A DNA stretch of 64,000 bases, from NCBI RefSeq assembly GCF_020497125.1, contig NC_059084.1, forward strand, positions 4,987,501 through 5,051,500, read 5' to 3'. The DNA comes from Mauremys mutica (taxonomy: Eukaryota; Chordata; Testudines; Geoemydidae). The position numbers were made by a program, and so were the translations under genes. Positions 33,520-46,120 of the stretch are shown here, in pieces. Position 1 is the first letter of the stretch. Each line of letters starts with the position of its first letter. Below the pieces are notes generated by a model that saw nothing but the letters and a program-made list of their open reading frames with translations, did no database searches and was not told where the DNA came from.

Positions 33520-33725
33520 TCCTTTTTCCTCAGTAGAGCTCAAAACACTTTACAAAGGAGGTCAGACTCATTATCCCCATTTTACATATGGGGAAACTGA
33601 GGCACAAAAGGGGACGTGACTTGCTGAAGGTCACCCAGCAGGCCAGTGGCAGAGCTGGGACTAGAATCTAGGCCTCCTGGGCCCCAGCCTAGTGCTTTAT
33701 GTACTAGTGCGACTGCCACCTTTCT
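33520..33725 (-). mobile_element. MIR SINE, minus strand
   Basis: CCCCATTTTACATATGGGGA, AACTGAGGCACAAAAGGGG, GTGACTTGCTGAAGGTCACC, GGCAGAGCTGGGACTAGAA and a head ending GTACTAGTGCGACTGCCACC. Confidence 0.9.
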
Positions 33726-34205
33726 AAATAGCAATCGTGATTTATTAATATTATTCTGCGTTCATTTATAAAGTCTCCTGAGGCTCATATTTCCAAAGTG
33801 GCAGCTACATACTTCCATGTTGACATTTCTGGATGCGGGGCTGCATCTTGAGACGCTTTGATCTTTGCCTTGGAAACTTCAGTCCTAAATAGAGATGTTT
33901 GATGTTTAACACACAAATTAAACACAGAGTCTGTGCCCACAAGCTAAGGGCCTGGCATGGGCCGCACTTAAACCTATGCAAAACAGGAATAAGTCCCTTG
34001 AAGAGAATTGAGTTGCATCAGTAGAAAAAGTGCTGTAGGTAAGAGATGAGTCTGTCACTCTGCATCAAGGCACGTCTCTTATACAGATAAGGAAAGACAT
34101 TATTATGAAGATCTAGACTGTGACATTCATTTCAAATGGGACTAGGTGCAACATTAGAGAATACCAGGGAATTACTTTGCATTGGCAGAGGGATGGACTA
34201 GATCA
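33726..34205. other. Gene-free stretch
   Basis: Nothing is recognised. Confidence 0.4.
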
Positions 34206-34410
34206 GTGGTTCTCAAAGCTGGTCCGCCGCTTATTCAGGGAAAGGTCCTGGTGGGCCGGGCCGGTTTGTTTACCTGCTGCGTCTGCAGGTTCGGCCGATT
34301 GCAGCTCCCACTGGCTGCGGTTCGCCGCTCCAGGCCAATGGGGGCTGCGGGAAGGGCGGCCAGCACATCCCTCGGCTTGCGTCACTTCCTGCAGCCCCCA
34401 TTGGCCTGAA
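34206..34410 (+). mobile_element. hAT element, truncated at the right
   Basis: The left terminus CAGTGGTTCTCAAAG is a hAT end. The GC-rich interior is partly palindromic: CAGGCCAATGGGGGCTGCGG and later TGCAGCCCCCATTGGCCTG pair with each other. The sequence stops inside the second arm with no right terminus, so it is a broken copy. It explains the open frames on both strands here. Confidence 0.75.
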
Positions 34411-34708
34411 TCTTATTACAGAGATGTGCCATTTAAAAATAGCCCAGGAAACAGAAGAAAAGTAAAAGGCAAGCCGAGTCCACCCTAGAAACAAGTCAAC
34501 CTTAATTTTTTCACAGAAGAATTACCCACAATCACATTCACCACTCTCCTGTGCTTAACATTTACCACTCCAAATGCTGCTTCTTTCTTCTAACACTTTC
34601 TCTCTCTACCAGGTGCGATCCTTCAGGATTCTTTCTTCCATTGCCTTTTTTTCCTTCCATTCTGCATGTCCATTGCTGAGTTTATAGACTTCGATTTCTA
34701 CTGTGCAT
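34411..34708. other. Gene-free stretch
   Basis: Nothing is recognised. Confidence 0.4.
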
Positions 34709-34786
34709 AGATCCTTCATCTGGCATAAATCGGCATTATAGCGAGCACTCTGAAGCTATAATGGTTTACACCAGCTGAGGATCTGG
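34709..34786. repeat. Palindromic repeat
   Basis: AGATCCTTCATCTGG and CCAGCTGAGGATCT form outer arms, and GGCATTATAGC with GCTATAATGG inner arms. Same type as 603-690. Confidence 0.6.
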
Positions 34787-36282
34787 TTCCAAGAGTTCAT
34801 ATATATTCTTTTTATCCTCACCCACATTTGTATTCCTTTATTTGTCATGCTCTTCTGCATAACTTGCACCTCCCAGTTGTTCCATACCCATCAGTCCAAG
34901 GAGTGCGCTGCCATCTCATTACAAGGAGCAATGTGCACCATTGCCTGTGCACTGAGATGTGAATACGCTGTGACAAACAGTAATACATTGTTCTTGCTTA
35001 ACAGTCTTTTACAGGGCACGGTGTAATAACTCATATGACAAGGTGAGCAGCAATCATGTCAGGACACAGTAAATACTATGGCCTAAATTGTCCCTGGAGA
35101 CCTGCTTCAGTGTTTGTGTTTTGAATACTGCAGAGGAATATTTAAATGCAAGCAAGAAAAAAAAAAGTCCGAATTGAAATTTAAAATATATAAATGAAGG
35201 AAACATCTTGTTTGTATTCGTATAACGTAGATTTTTGTATTTTCTCCCTTTTCATGTATTTTTAACGTAGAACTTAATGAAAGATATAGAACATTTTGTA
35301 GTCCCACCAGAGGATTTGCCATACAAACATAGCTTTGAATGAAAGCATGCGAAGCATATCTTTCAAATCTATCTATCCTGCTCCAATCACCACCATATCT
35401 GGGTGCCTTCCACATAAAATCAATAGCAGTAGTGAAGTCTATAGTGTATTTCATGGTGTCTCTGGTATCTCTCTCTTTTCGTTCCCCAAGTGGAAACTCT
35501 GCTTGGGGTAGGGTTTGTATTTTTGATTTTTTGTTCTTGTTTAGGTTTTAGCAATTTCCACTTTTTCCCCTGGTTGGTACGGTTTTTGAGTTATAAGGGG
35601 AAGTAAGGGGTTCATGGACTATGATTCATGGACTATGCTTGTGTGCCTGAGCCAGTTTTAGCATTTAAACTTGTATATAAAAAAGAGAAAATGTATGTAA
35701 CTTACAAACTACTGCAATTACAGCAGTTGCAACTAACCAAATAAATAAAAATCCCACACAAGTAATTTGGTAAATGGAATAATAGAATCATGGAAGTGCA
35801 GGAGTAGGGTTGCCCCTGACCATGTGGTTTAGATCCAAGTTAATTATTTCCACAACCCTCTCATGAAATTTGGGTCTATACTATTTTCTTGAAAATACAC
35901 CTTTAAAAAGTCTAATAAAACACATCAGAAGAGACAAACAGACTCCCGCTGAACAGCTAAACACAAACCAATTAATGCTGGTTGACTCATGTCTAATGAT
36001 TCTGCCTACCATGTCCCATAATCGTCCCAAAATGCCTCTGTGTGTGGTATCATTTCCTTTAAATACATCATTATAGAAAATGACATCCGAAACTGTAGGG
36101 GTATGCTGAAAACTCTACAGCAGCAGACAGATTGCAGGGAATAGTCGAAGCTAGTAAGGAAGGAAAAGAAAGAAAACAGTTTGTTTAAAGAACAAAAGCA
36201 ATGTAAGCCGTAAACTGAGCCAAGCACAGCCTGATGCTTGGCTGAAATGGATGTCATAAAAGCACCCAGGCCAGCTTCCATT
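34787..36282. other. Gene-free, AT-rich stretch
   Basis: A small direct duplication of TCATGGACTATG occurs near 35611-35638. Nothing else is recognised. Confidence 0.4.
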
Positions 36283-36335
36283 GTGTCAATGGTAAAATTC
36301 CCCCGTTGTCTTCACTAGAAGCAGGATCAGAATCT
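36283..36335. repeat. Partial palindromic repeat
   Basis: CAATGGTAAAATTCCCCCG and GCAGGATCAGAA resemble one half of the 54949 palindrome. Confidence 0.25.
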
Positions 36336-36724
36336 AAAAGGGATACTGAAAACCTCTCATTGAAATTGTTGGGACTGTTCACGCGTGTAAAGATAAACAC
36401 ATGCGTAAGCTGTATTGCTAACCCCACGCACTCAAAACTCAGGGCCCCAAAATCAAGAGATTGGCTTAAAAGTGTGAGATTTTTTAAAAATAATAATTTT
36501 TGGGTTCATATCTTTGCCTTCTGTTTCCTGATCCTTTTGGTTCATTCACTCCACATTTTCGAGCTTTCCTCTGCAATCACGAGGACTAGAAACTTGCAGA
36601 AATGAAAGCTGAGATTCTCATGCAATCTCCCAATTGCAGCAGTTGAGGCTTTAAAAAAACAAGTCTCATCTGAAGAGTTAGCAACACCGCGTAGTGATTG
36701 CTGGGCTGGGGGCTTGGCTAACTG
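36336..36724. other. Gene-free stretch
   Basis: Nothing is recognised. Confidence 0.4.
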
Positions 36725-36845
36725 GTCACTTAACATAGGGTTAAAATACAATGTAGATGCGCAAGCCCAGGGTTCCCCAACACGGGTCAGCTAACTTGAG
36801 TCTCACTAACCCCAGGCTTACATTGCAGTGTAGACATAATGTTAC
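36725..36845. mobile_element. Partial Harbinger-like MITE
   Basis: CTTACATTGCAGTGTAGACAT is a right-terminus type, and the body contains GTTCCCCAACACGGGTCAGC. The left terminus is not clear. Confidence 0.4.
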
Positions 36846-37660
36846 ATACACCCTTCAGGGTCTGACCCTCTTTGTAAAGGGTCTGTCTTTCAGTAAAAAA
36901 GCTCTGACTAACATGCCAAATGGATGCTCAGAGTGGGCCCCGACTGAGTGCTTTCAATCACTGGTGCTTTCTAGATAGGACTGGATGTGAGGGGGATCTA
37001 GGATTTGGCCTTGAGTTTACCAAACAGTGGAGATCCAACTTGATGATGCAGGAGGTCTCTTCTACTCCTGTGTTCTTATGACGTAAAACAATGTACAAAA
37101 TCATTTTAATAGTTTGTATGGAGAAATGTTTAGCTAAAACAGAGCCATTTTTCTCTTTCTGCTTTGCTTTTCTACACAGAGATGAACTCCAGGCAATGAA
37201 ATGTGTTTGAACTTGACAGCTCTTCTATCCAGTACAGTGCTGTTTTTATCACACGTGCTTGGTATTGCATATTTCTACTGCATGCCTGGAAAAATACGGA
37301 TGACCTTTGATGTCCAAGTGAAGATCCTCAAATTCCCAAGGACCTTATGCAAACACTGGTGCTCTGGTGCACAGAAGATGTGTCTGCTTTGTATTTCAAA
37401 GGTAGCACATTCAAACCCCATTGGAATTGAATTTATATTGAAAATTCTTCATATCAAAGAGCCGTTAGCCAAAACGCTAAGCTGTCTTCACTTCAATATA
37501 TCTAATTGCTCTAATTTGCATGTTGATCAGATCAAACGCGTGAGAGCCTCACAACGCTCTTTTTGAAATTGAAAATGCAGTTTTTGGAGAGGATCTCTTG
37601 AAAAAGGTGCCCTGGATGAACTCTAAAAGGCACTCGCTAAAATTTATCTCCCCTGCAAAA
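36846..37660. other. Gene-free stretch with weak CR1-like 3' end
   Basis: A weak CR1-like 3' end may lie at 36975-37080 (ending CTCCTGTGTTCTTATGAC). The 121-codon plus frame 37201-37566 has no recognised domain and is not called. Confidence 0.35.
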
Positions 37661-37691
37661 TGCTGGGCACCCTCTGCAAGGTGCCTAGCAC
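37661..37691. repeat. Short hairpin
   Basis: TGCTGGGCACC and GGTGCCTAGCA pair at 10 of 11 around CTCTGCAA; part of a degenerate palindromic repeat. Confidence 0.5.
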
Positions 37692-38148
37692 CATCCAGGC
37701 TTGGTACCTTAAAAGATCAGGCCCTAAAAGTTATCAATGTTCAAGGGAAAGGTTATAGAGAGAGGAGGTCTTGAAGCAGGACTCTCATTTCTGCATATGG
37801 AAATTAACACAGAAATGTTCAGTTCTGCAGTCTCAGGGAAACCCAGGTGCAGATGTTCTACAGGGTCTAATCAGTGCAGTTTTTAACAACCCAATCTATC
37901 CTTTATTGCTAGAGATGTGATAATGGCAAGAATACATTCATGCAGGCCTGGCTTTCATGCCCTGTAATAGAAAATGTCTAGTCCTCAGTGGCTGTTTATA
38001 TTCAGTTATGGATGAAACTGTTACAAGGACTCCTGGTAGGTTTCTGCTACGTGACCAAGTAATTCATATTCTGAGGAGTTAGGTGAACTGGTTAACCCCA
38101 TTCAGAAGGCAGCGAGACAGGTGGTTACCACATGCTGGGGAAGAAATA
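37692..38148. other. Gene-free stretch
   Basis: Nothing is recognised. Confidence 0.4.
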
Positions 38149-38239
38149 GGGGCTCAGTTCCTCAAAAGGTGTTTAGGGGCTTGACTTCTATTGATGTCAC
38201 CAGGAGTTAGGTGCCTAAATACCACTGAGGATTTGGGCC
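38149..38239. repeat. Palindromic repeat, 91 bp
   Basis: GGGCTCAGTTCCTCAAAAGG with TGTTTAGG pairs with CCTAAATACCACTGAGG and ATTTGGGCC. The centre is CTATTGATGTCACC. Confidence 0.6.
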
Positions 38240-38969
38240 AGTGTTCTTCTAGCCCAGGCATGGTTTTGGGAATTGGGGAGGTCAGACTGATGGCCAGAAC
38301 CAAACTGATCACATATATCACAGTGAGCGAGACACAGTCTGTTTCTTTGTTTTTCTTATTTTAAGGAAGCCGTAAAAAGCACTGGTGGGAAAACAGCCAA
38401 CGTCTCCTGTCAAAAAATGTCATCAATATTTTGAACATTTGAAAAATTGTGACCCACTTGAACTAAAAATGCAGTTATCCTTTGGTTGTGTTTGATTGTA
38501 TAGAACAGCTGATGTCTGAAAGGTGGTGTAAAGTCGTGGAGATCTATTGACTTTACTGGAGCTGTGTTCATAACAGCCGAAAGCTGGGCCCCTGGTGTTC
38601 ACCAGAGATGGCTGTGATGCTGGCAGACCAGGAGCCACTCCAGACAGGGGGATTTTCAATAATAGGGAAACATAAAAAATTCTCTATATATTTCTTGTCT
38701 CAGCAGCAAATGGATCAAGCAGCTTGGACTCAATTATCGCTGGGTCACAGTTGTTTTCATACCTGAAGTGTCTAGGTGCTACTGCAGTGTCTTCTGGATC
38801 TGGCATCTTCCCTACACTCTAGTGTCACAGCACGATGATGACATGAATGACCTTTTACTGGTTCTATTCAAAATGTGGGTGTGTGTGTGGGAAAGTAGTT
38901 TGAAGTTGCATTATCTAGATGTTGCTATCATGTGTTTGCCGTGCTGTAACACTTGCATATGGTGTGCTT
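38240..38969. other. Gene-free stretch
   Basis: Nothing is recognised. Confidence 0.4.
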
Positions 38970-39138
38970 GTGTGGAATTGAACCTGGGATCTTGGGACCT
39001 AAATGCATGAGCCTCTACTGTGTGAGCCAAAAGCCAGCTGGCTCTTAACTAAGGCTGTAGCAGACTTGTTAATCTCTAAGTGGCCTCAGTGCCACTAGAG
39101 GGGACAGACACCACACCCAGGAGGTGTGTGGGTTACAC
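38970..39138 (-). mobile_element. Repeat with tRNA-like B box, minus strand
   Basis: On the minus strand: TGTAACCCACACACCTCC, a CCTCTAGTGGCACTGAGG body, then TGGCTCACACAGTAGAGGC and GGTTCAATTCC, which resemble tRNA A and B boxes. The box order at the end of the repeat is unusual for a SINE, so the class is uncertain. Confidence 0.4.
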
Positions 39139-40696
39139 TTACAGGGCTATATACCTTCTTCTAGATCTTGCAGTAATTTTTCTGTTTGTGCTAAAATACG
39201 TATCCAAGGCCTTGACACTGTAAAACAATTGTTCTTCACTTTAAACCTGTGAGCAATCCTGGTGACTTCAGTCTGGCTGCTCATGTACTGATTGTGAAGC
39301 ATTTGCGTAGGTGTGCTGAATGCAGGATCAAACCCTAATTTTCCAAATTGAACCTTTCTTTGATTATGTTCCAATCAGTGCAGGTGATTACACAGACCCT
39401 GCATGCTATTTGGGAGCCTATTTGCACCCTCAGGCTTTTTCTAGGCTGGGGAAAGAGCTAGAGTATTAATTTGCAGAGGTCCAGGAGATCTGAGTTTTTA
39501 GGCACTGAGCATTGACTACTTCAGTCAGACTCAATGGGAGCCAAGGGTGCAAATCAGGTGAGTTATTCCTGTCTGTTCTTTGTGGTTTGTTTTCATAATA
39601 ATGATACATGCACCCAAGGCACTGGATGACTGCATTATTTTTGTAAATAACAATAAAGCCCCCTCCCTGGTGTCTATCAAGGATGGGGTTAATAAAACTC
39701 CCTTCCCCAGCTGGCCAAAAGGCCTTGCACTCTGTGAAGGAGGATGATTGGCTAAGCAGATGCTTCTTGGAGGGGTGTTAATGAGCTGCTTTGGCAGAAG
39801 ACACCGCACCGGATTCTATGACGGGTGGGAGCAGGGGTGGGCTATAAAACACCAGAGGTGGCAGCTCTCTAGGTTTCTGCAATGGTTGAAGTAAGCACTG
39901 ATTGCTTTGGGATGACATGGAGAAGTCTGTGGCCTCTATATTTGGGCCTTATACAGGCAGGAAGTAACATGCTGGGTTAGGGGCGTGAGCTTCTTTAGTC
40001 TATCACTGGCCTGGCACATAAGAATGCAGGTGTCTGCTCAGCCTTGGGTGCATTTGAGCTATACAATCCCTCCTAGCTTTATACAAAGGGACATTTCCAG
40101 GGTTAAAATTACTTCATGTTTGTCAGAGCTCAAGCTGTTCCTTGGATCTGACTGCGGCTCTAAGATGCATCCGGCTTGAATTGAATTGCATTGATTTGAA
40201 CTTGGCTGTGGTTAGAAAGCTGAGCTCATCTTCAGTAATTAAAAACCAGAAAGTGAATATGAAATGTGCTAGGGTTAGGAGCAATCTACTCAGTGCATGT
40301 GAGAGACGCTTCTCGCTGCTGCAGGTATCTCGAGGTGCTCCAAGCCAGTGCTGGGGGAGAGTTAGTTCATATTAATCTTTACTGCTAAAACTAGGGCCAT
40401 TTTGTAAGAGAAGAGCAGTTTTTCAGCAGCCACAGATGGTACACTGAGCTGAACTAAAATGGTGTTTTCCTATGTGGGTTTTTTTTACCCCTCTGACTTA
40501 TAAGCCTGTTGAGAATCCATTAGACACCGATATAAGAAGATAAAAACAGCGAAGGACGTGAAATCTTTCTTCACTGCATATAAATGCATCAAGTAGCACA
40601 GCTCCATTCAGCTAGCTTCACTTAAAGCAGAGCTGCTTACTCATGCTTGAGCCAAGTGAAAAGGCAAGTCCCATCTTTTCATGTGCTGTAATACCT
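39139..40696. other. Gene-free stretch
   Basis: About 1.5 kb with nothing recognised. Confidence 0.4.
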
Positions 40697-40837
40697 GCTA
40701 CTGTATTTTCCGCTCCATGCATCTGATGAAGTAGGTTATATCCCACAAAAGCTTATGCCCAAATAAATGTGTTAGTCTCTAAGGTGCCACAAGGATGCCT
40801 CGGTTTTGCTGATACAGACTAACACGGCTATGCCATT
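40697..40837 (+). mobile_element. PLE 3' end fragment
   Basis: Contains CATCTGATGAAGTAGG, CCCACAAAAGCTTATGCCC, GTTAGTCTCTAAGGTGCCAC and the terminal AGACTAACACGGCTATGCC, the same layout as the end of the element at 8724-9618 but a different subfamily. Confidence 0.75.
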
Positions 40838-41424
40838 GAAGCTCGTAGTCAGGCATTTTCAGCCACAAAATATTGCTGGCAGGAACTAAAGCAGGTAGAA
40901 TTTCACCCAACACTGACTTTCACACAATATTTTTCTGAATCTGCTAGGGTTTGAGTAACTAACTGTGAGCAGGAAACAAAGCCACTCATCAAAGCACTAT
41001 AATGGCATTAATACCTAGGATGTGCATAGCTGAAGTTACTATGACCATTTGCTCCACAAATAAGGCAAAATAAATAATGCAATTAAAAGAAAAAAATGGC
41101 CACAAACCTCTCTCCTCCTACTCCTCTCCCATTTCCCCACTATTTTCTTTTGCCCTGAGACAGAAACTAGTGATATAGAAATGCCGAGTTCTGTTTTTAA
41201 TGGAGTTAAATTCCCATCATATCTCTAAGCAGGCATAGGAGATTCTCCAGAGAACAGCTCCGGCAAGTGAGCCAAAAACTCCAGGTCAGGGCTACTGTAA
41301 AGTCAGGGCAATGCCAATGTCGCGGATCAGACTGCAGGAGAAATAGAAAGGATGGAAGTGAAACAGGGTTGCATTAGTACCTGTACTGCATTTGCAGTAG
41401 AACCCACCAGTGACTAATCCAGGA
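40838..41424. other. Gene-free stretch
   Basis: Nothing is recognised. Confidence 0.4.
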
Positions 41425-41530
41425 TCTGGGCCTCATTGCTAGCTGCTGTACACCCATTATGAAAAGCCTGCCTCTGCCCCCAGAAGATTGCAATCTATTA
41501 TATGATCAGAGGGGAGCAGATGGTAACAGG
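41425..41530 (-). mobile_element. SINE tail, minus strand
   Basis: GGGCCTCATTGCTAGCTGCT, GTACACCCATTATG and CCCCCAGAAGATTGCAATCT match the reverse tail of the MIR-like SINEs. Confidence 0.5.
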
Positions 41531-43564
41531 GAGACAGTTATGATCAGTGTAATTAGCAGCACTCTGGGTAGATTGTTTGAATGGCAGGAATAGGCTGACC
41601 ACTGCCATTTTAGACTAAAATAAAAGGAACTGGGAAAGATGACTAATGTACCTTCCTGTAGGAAAAGAGGTGGAATTCAAGGGCTTTCATTCCCCCACTG
41701 AGTTCCTCCCTGATGGTTTCATATCTCTGACAACGTAAGGGGCTGCCAGGCATCCTTATGGCACTGCTACAGCAAGTGGTGGGGAATGTGTCATGCTTTG
41801 CCGGTCAAGGAAACATGAACCAGTCACCAGAGACCATTGCCGGCGACATTAAGCCCATCTCTCCGGTGATAGCGCTTTCAAGGGCGTAGAATGGAGGAGG
41901 GTGAGCCAGAACTTCTGGGGTCTCTTCTTCCAGCCTGCATCATGCGCCTTTAGCCTCTTTGCACAGGGTCTGTTCAATAGCCCCCATGCAGGGGAGCTAT
42001 GAGGCTACCTTTATTGTTGACCGCAGAAAACTTCAGAGGCAAAGGTGCTAGAGAGGGGTGGAGTGTGATGCTGCTGCATGCTGATCAGGACGAGGGGGCA
42101 GGCTGTGTGTCCATTAAAGCACGCTCAGTTAATGGGGGGGAGAGGGGAAGAGATGTCTGAGCCTCTCAAACACCCTGGCCCGAAAGGTTATCTGGCATAG
42201 GTCCATTGACTACAGTGATTCCCATCAGCTGAGAGCTGGGCCCCTGTTGTGCAGCAATGATGTGATCAAGGTGGCAGATGGAGTGGCAAAGAATTTTTTT
42301 ACTGCCAGTGAACTGGGAACATCACCGATCGCTGCCCTCTGCCAGCAGCCGCAGCAGCAGTTTGTAACAGAGAGCACTTAAAAATGACGGGATTTGTTGA
42401 ATGCCATTAATATTTTATCGCATGAGTTATTGCTGCGTATAAACACTTGCCAACGTGGGCAGTGTGTCCTGCCCCAGGACAGGGAGTTCTTCGCTGAGGA
42501 AGATGAGGCCAGCTGCTCTTGGAACAGCCCTTGAACAAGACAACAGAGCCTCTTGTCAGCGTGCCTGGGTATGGAATTATTGCTGATTTCTTTATGAAGC
42601 TCCACCCTGAACTAGGGTCCCTGCTTTGCGGATCTGGCTTATTCTTCCAAGGTGAAATTCATCCCTTTGTGATGGTCTCTGAACCACTTACATCCCACCG
42701 AAGCCAGTTGGAAAAAAGCTTAAGTGGGCTTAAACAATGCACAGGTCTTGTGCTGGGCCTGTGCAAAGGGGTCCGTTGCACCCACAAACAACAGAACTTT
42801 CTATTTAAGGACCTGATGCTGAAAACATCCAACCTAATATCTATAGCAGGATCGGGTCCTTGTTTTAATGTTAATCTGTGAACAAAACTATGGTGATAGA
42901 TCTAGAAACCTCCCCCAAAACAACATGGTGCCTTCTCCAATCTGCATGTCTTTGCTCTTTTGAAAACTGTCTCTTAAGTCTTGCCTGGCAGGGATCATCA
43001 CTGTGTGTGACCTGTAGCTCTTGCGGTTATTGCTTTGAAAATAGTGTCTCAGCATCTGGCAGGGGTGAATGAAACACAGCAGGACCATGCTTCTGGGCAC
43101 CTAAAAACTATAAACTATCTCTGATGCATCCCCCTGCCAAGATGCATTCTTTCGCCCCTTTGGGTATCTCTATAAATTTTCCATATGCCCAGAGCTGCTA
43201 CAACAATCTGCTCTGCATTCTAGGGGGATGGAAATTCAAAGAATAGATAAAGATAGAAAATCAATATTTTGATTCTGTGTCCTGAATTTCTTCATCCTGT
43301 CCATTATTAACAATATACTTTATATGTCAAATTATTATCCCTAAAGTATCTCCTCCTGAGATGCTTGGGTACTGCATACTTATAATACTCTATATGGGCC
43401 ACCATTTACAGCATAATAAGCACACATGCATGATATATATAAATAAAAGAGGATGTCATTGTGACCAAACTGGCAGTGGGCATAAGGGATCCATAAGGCT
43501 AGCAGGTTATAGGAATCCCCCGACTCTGGAATTTACATTCTAGTTCACCAAAGATAGTCATGCA
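41531..43564. other. Gene-free stretch
   Basis: About 2 kb without recognised repeats. A 120-codon plus frame at 42519-42881 lacks any domain. Confidence 0.4.
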
Positions 43565-44370
43565 AAGTCTCTAATAAAAGCTTGTGTCACGCTGGGCATC
43601 AACATCATTGCAAAACACATATACAGATGTTGTGTAAGGAGTTATGTATATGCACTTAACCCTGTTATTAAGGTTTGTGTATAGGGACTGGTCACCAGCA
43701 AAGGTGGAAAAACAAGTTTTCATAGGGGGAGGGATAGCTCAGTGGTTTGTGCATTGGCCTGCTAAACCCAGGGTTGTGAGTTCAATCCTTGAGGGGGCCA
43801 CTTAAGGATCTGGGGCAAAATCAGTACTTGGTCCTGCCTATTGAATTTGCTTCATGAAGAACAGATCTCAACCCAGCTTGGTTGAAAACACAAGAGAGAA
43901 CTTTGGGTGGGCTACATTTCTCTAGATAGAAGGATAACTTGCTAGATAAGGTTAGTCTCTAGAAAGAGTGGTGTGATTTTGTTTGGTATGTAACCCTTTG
44001 TTTCCAGTAGTTTAGCTCACTATCACTGGAATGTCTGTTCTCTGATAGTAAACTGAATCTGATTTTCACTATAAATATATCTCAGAGCTGTGTGTTCAGC
44101 AAAGCGGAGTACCAAGGTGTACTGTGACGTGCTGTTCCTTTGGGAGCCACAGGCCTGGAGATTTGGTGAGTGTTCAGCGGATAAAGGGCTGGACACTATG
44201 GAGACTACTCAGAGGGCTCAGGGCATGGGGTGTGGTGGCCTGGAGACGGGGTGCTTGTATTGCTAGAGGCTGGTAAAGTCAGGGAATTCACACACAGACA
44301 AGACTTCCTTGTGCTGAGGGCCAGTGGAAGCCAGGTGCCTCACAACCCTGGGTGTCACCAGGAAGCATCA
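43565..44370 (+). mobile_element. LTR-like interspersed repeat with nested SINE
   Basis: Recognised from memory as a repeated turtle sequence (CTAATAAAAGCTTGTGTCAC, GGTTAGTCTCTAGAAAGAG, CACTATAAATATATCTCAG). The TATA-like element near 44070 and overall length suggest an LTR or LTR-adjacent region. No target duplication is found and the edges are approximate. Confidence 0.35.
43727..43853 (+). mobile_element. Turtle tRNA-derived SINE, tail truncated
   Basis: GGGAGGGATAGCTCAGTGG (A box), GGTTGTGAGTTCAATCC (B box), CCTTGAGGGGGCCACTTAAGG and AGTACTTGGTCCTGCC. It lacks the CR1-like tail seen in the 26075 copy. It lies inside the LTR-like repeat, so it is younger than that repeat. Confidence 0.9.
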
Positions 44371-45924
44371 TAGTCATAAAATACTTAATGGAAAAACTAA
44401 GATAAAAAGAGGGGTGGGGAGAGGGGCTTCTGGCACAGGGTCTGGCAGCATTTAGAACAGGAAACACCTTGGGAGAAGAAACCCACTTAGCTCTTTTGTT
44501 TAAGGATTGAAGCAGATGTCCAAGGGGAAATGAGTTTCAACCCCTCCTAGTCCCTCCAGGAAAAGCATAATACCCTAGGACTTAAGACACCAAGGTGGGA
44601 CTCCAAGCAAGGATTTTACACTAGGGCATGAGACCTGTTAAGACGGCAACGTTGCATTTGGTACTGAGTCAGCACTAGCTCTAGATGGATCCGTGCAGAA
44701 GTCCTGAAGATGTTAACCGTTGGCCACTCCCCACACCTTCCCCTATGAACTAGGTCCTTCCTGGACTGCACTGACTATGTGACCTCTTGATTATACCCAT
44801 CTCTGGCTGGGAGAGAGAGCTGGATTTGCCTGGACCAGACCTTGTCATTCTCATGGGGGTGTTAGGTTTGGACTTCCTTGCTCTTGATTGTTCCTCTTCT
44901 TCTGGCTTGGCTCAGGGTTCAGTAAAGCTCCTGCTTTTATGACGGGCAAACACGCAGATGATGGAAAATATTGGGCTGGATCCTGAACTGATGTAAATCA
45001 CTGTAGCTCCCTAGACTTCATTGGCCAAGTGTCCCAACATAATTAAGGCTTTCACGTAAAAAAAGGAAAACTAAGCTGGGCTTTCAAGGGGAAACACTGA
45101 AGCAGAGACTATATATGTCCTTTGTTTCATTCTTTGCCACATGGCTGGAGTCTGAGTATAACAGTTAAGTGGAAAACTCGCTCACTAGTGCTTTCTGTGA
45201 GCCATGGGATTCTTCCTGGGTCTCTTAGGGGAATAGTTCTGCAGCTGTTAAACACCCATTTCTACATTCTGGTGTGTGTGTGAGTCTGTGCGTGTGTGTG
45301 GGCAGTACCAGGGCAAAACAGTTTAGGACAGGAAGAGAAGTAGTCAACCATATCCAATTGAAACCAGTAGGGATTTTAATAATTACTGAGGTCAGAACCC
45401 CTTCTTTGGCAAAAAGTGAAGCAGGAGCTTATACAGGCGATCAGGAGTTTGGTTTTATATCTCATCTGAAACAATGGCATTTGCAACTATGCTGAAATCT
45501 TTCCCTCCACACTAAGTGACTCAGAGGGAATAGGTACAAATACCACTTCCTGCAGCACTTAGGAGCTCCATGGTTGTCTCCTGCCCATGTACTGAATTAA
45601 ATAAATCCCCATGAAAGGATCAAGCCTATAATGTTTATTTAATAGCTATTTATTTCCCACTATTTAGTTCCACAGCCTTGGGATCAACAAATCCAGCAAA
45701 AACCGAGTCACCCAAAAGAAGTGAGTAGGTAAAATCACATCCCGCCCATGCCTTGCTAGGATGGGTTGAATTAACAAGATTAACTAATCAGCTGTGCTCT
45801 CCACTGTATCCTGAAGATCACCAAGCGCAGGGACTGGGCAATGGGAAGAGTCTGCAGAGAACATTCTGTGGCCTGTCTTGAAGGTCAATGCAGCAAAAAC
45901 CAAACCAAACCCATGGCAGAGAGC
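44371..45924. other. Gene-free stretch
   Basis: A TG-rich microsatellite lies at about 45270-45300. Nothing else is recognised. Confidence 0.4.
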
Positions 45925-46120
45925 ATCAGAGCCCGTCCACCGACTCAGGTTCATGGGGCTCGTGCTACAGGGCTCAAAACAGTTGTGTATCTATTCTGGC
46001 TTGGGCTGGAGCCCAAGCTCTGAGACCCTCCCCACTCGCTGGTTTCAGAGCCTATATTCCAACCTAAGCTGAAATAGCTACACGGCTACTTTTGGCCTTG
46101 TAACGTAAGTCCTGCGAGCT
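45925..46120. mobile_element. Harbinger-like MITE interior
   Basis: GGGCTCGTGCTACAGGGCTC, GGCTTGGGCTGGAGCCCAAG and GACCCTCCCCACTCGC are the GGGCTCG-rich, locally palindromic interior of a turtle MITE family. Termini are diverged. Confidence 0.45.

Noticed and set aside
34120..34494. Overlapping frames of 60-122 codons on both strands
   Set aside because: They overlap a truncated hAT element with palindromic GC-rich interior.
37201..37566. 121-codon plus frame with a hydrophobic start
   Set aside because: The hydrophobic N-terminus alone is weak evidence in AT-rich DNA; no family recognised.
43727..43800. tRNA gene candidate (A and B boxes present)
   Set aside because: It is the head of a SINE; no intact cloverleaf is expected and the sequence continues into the SINE body.
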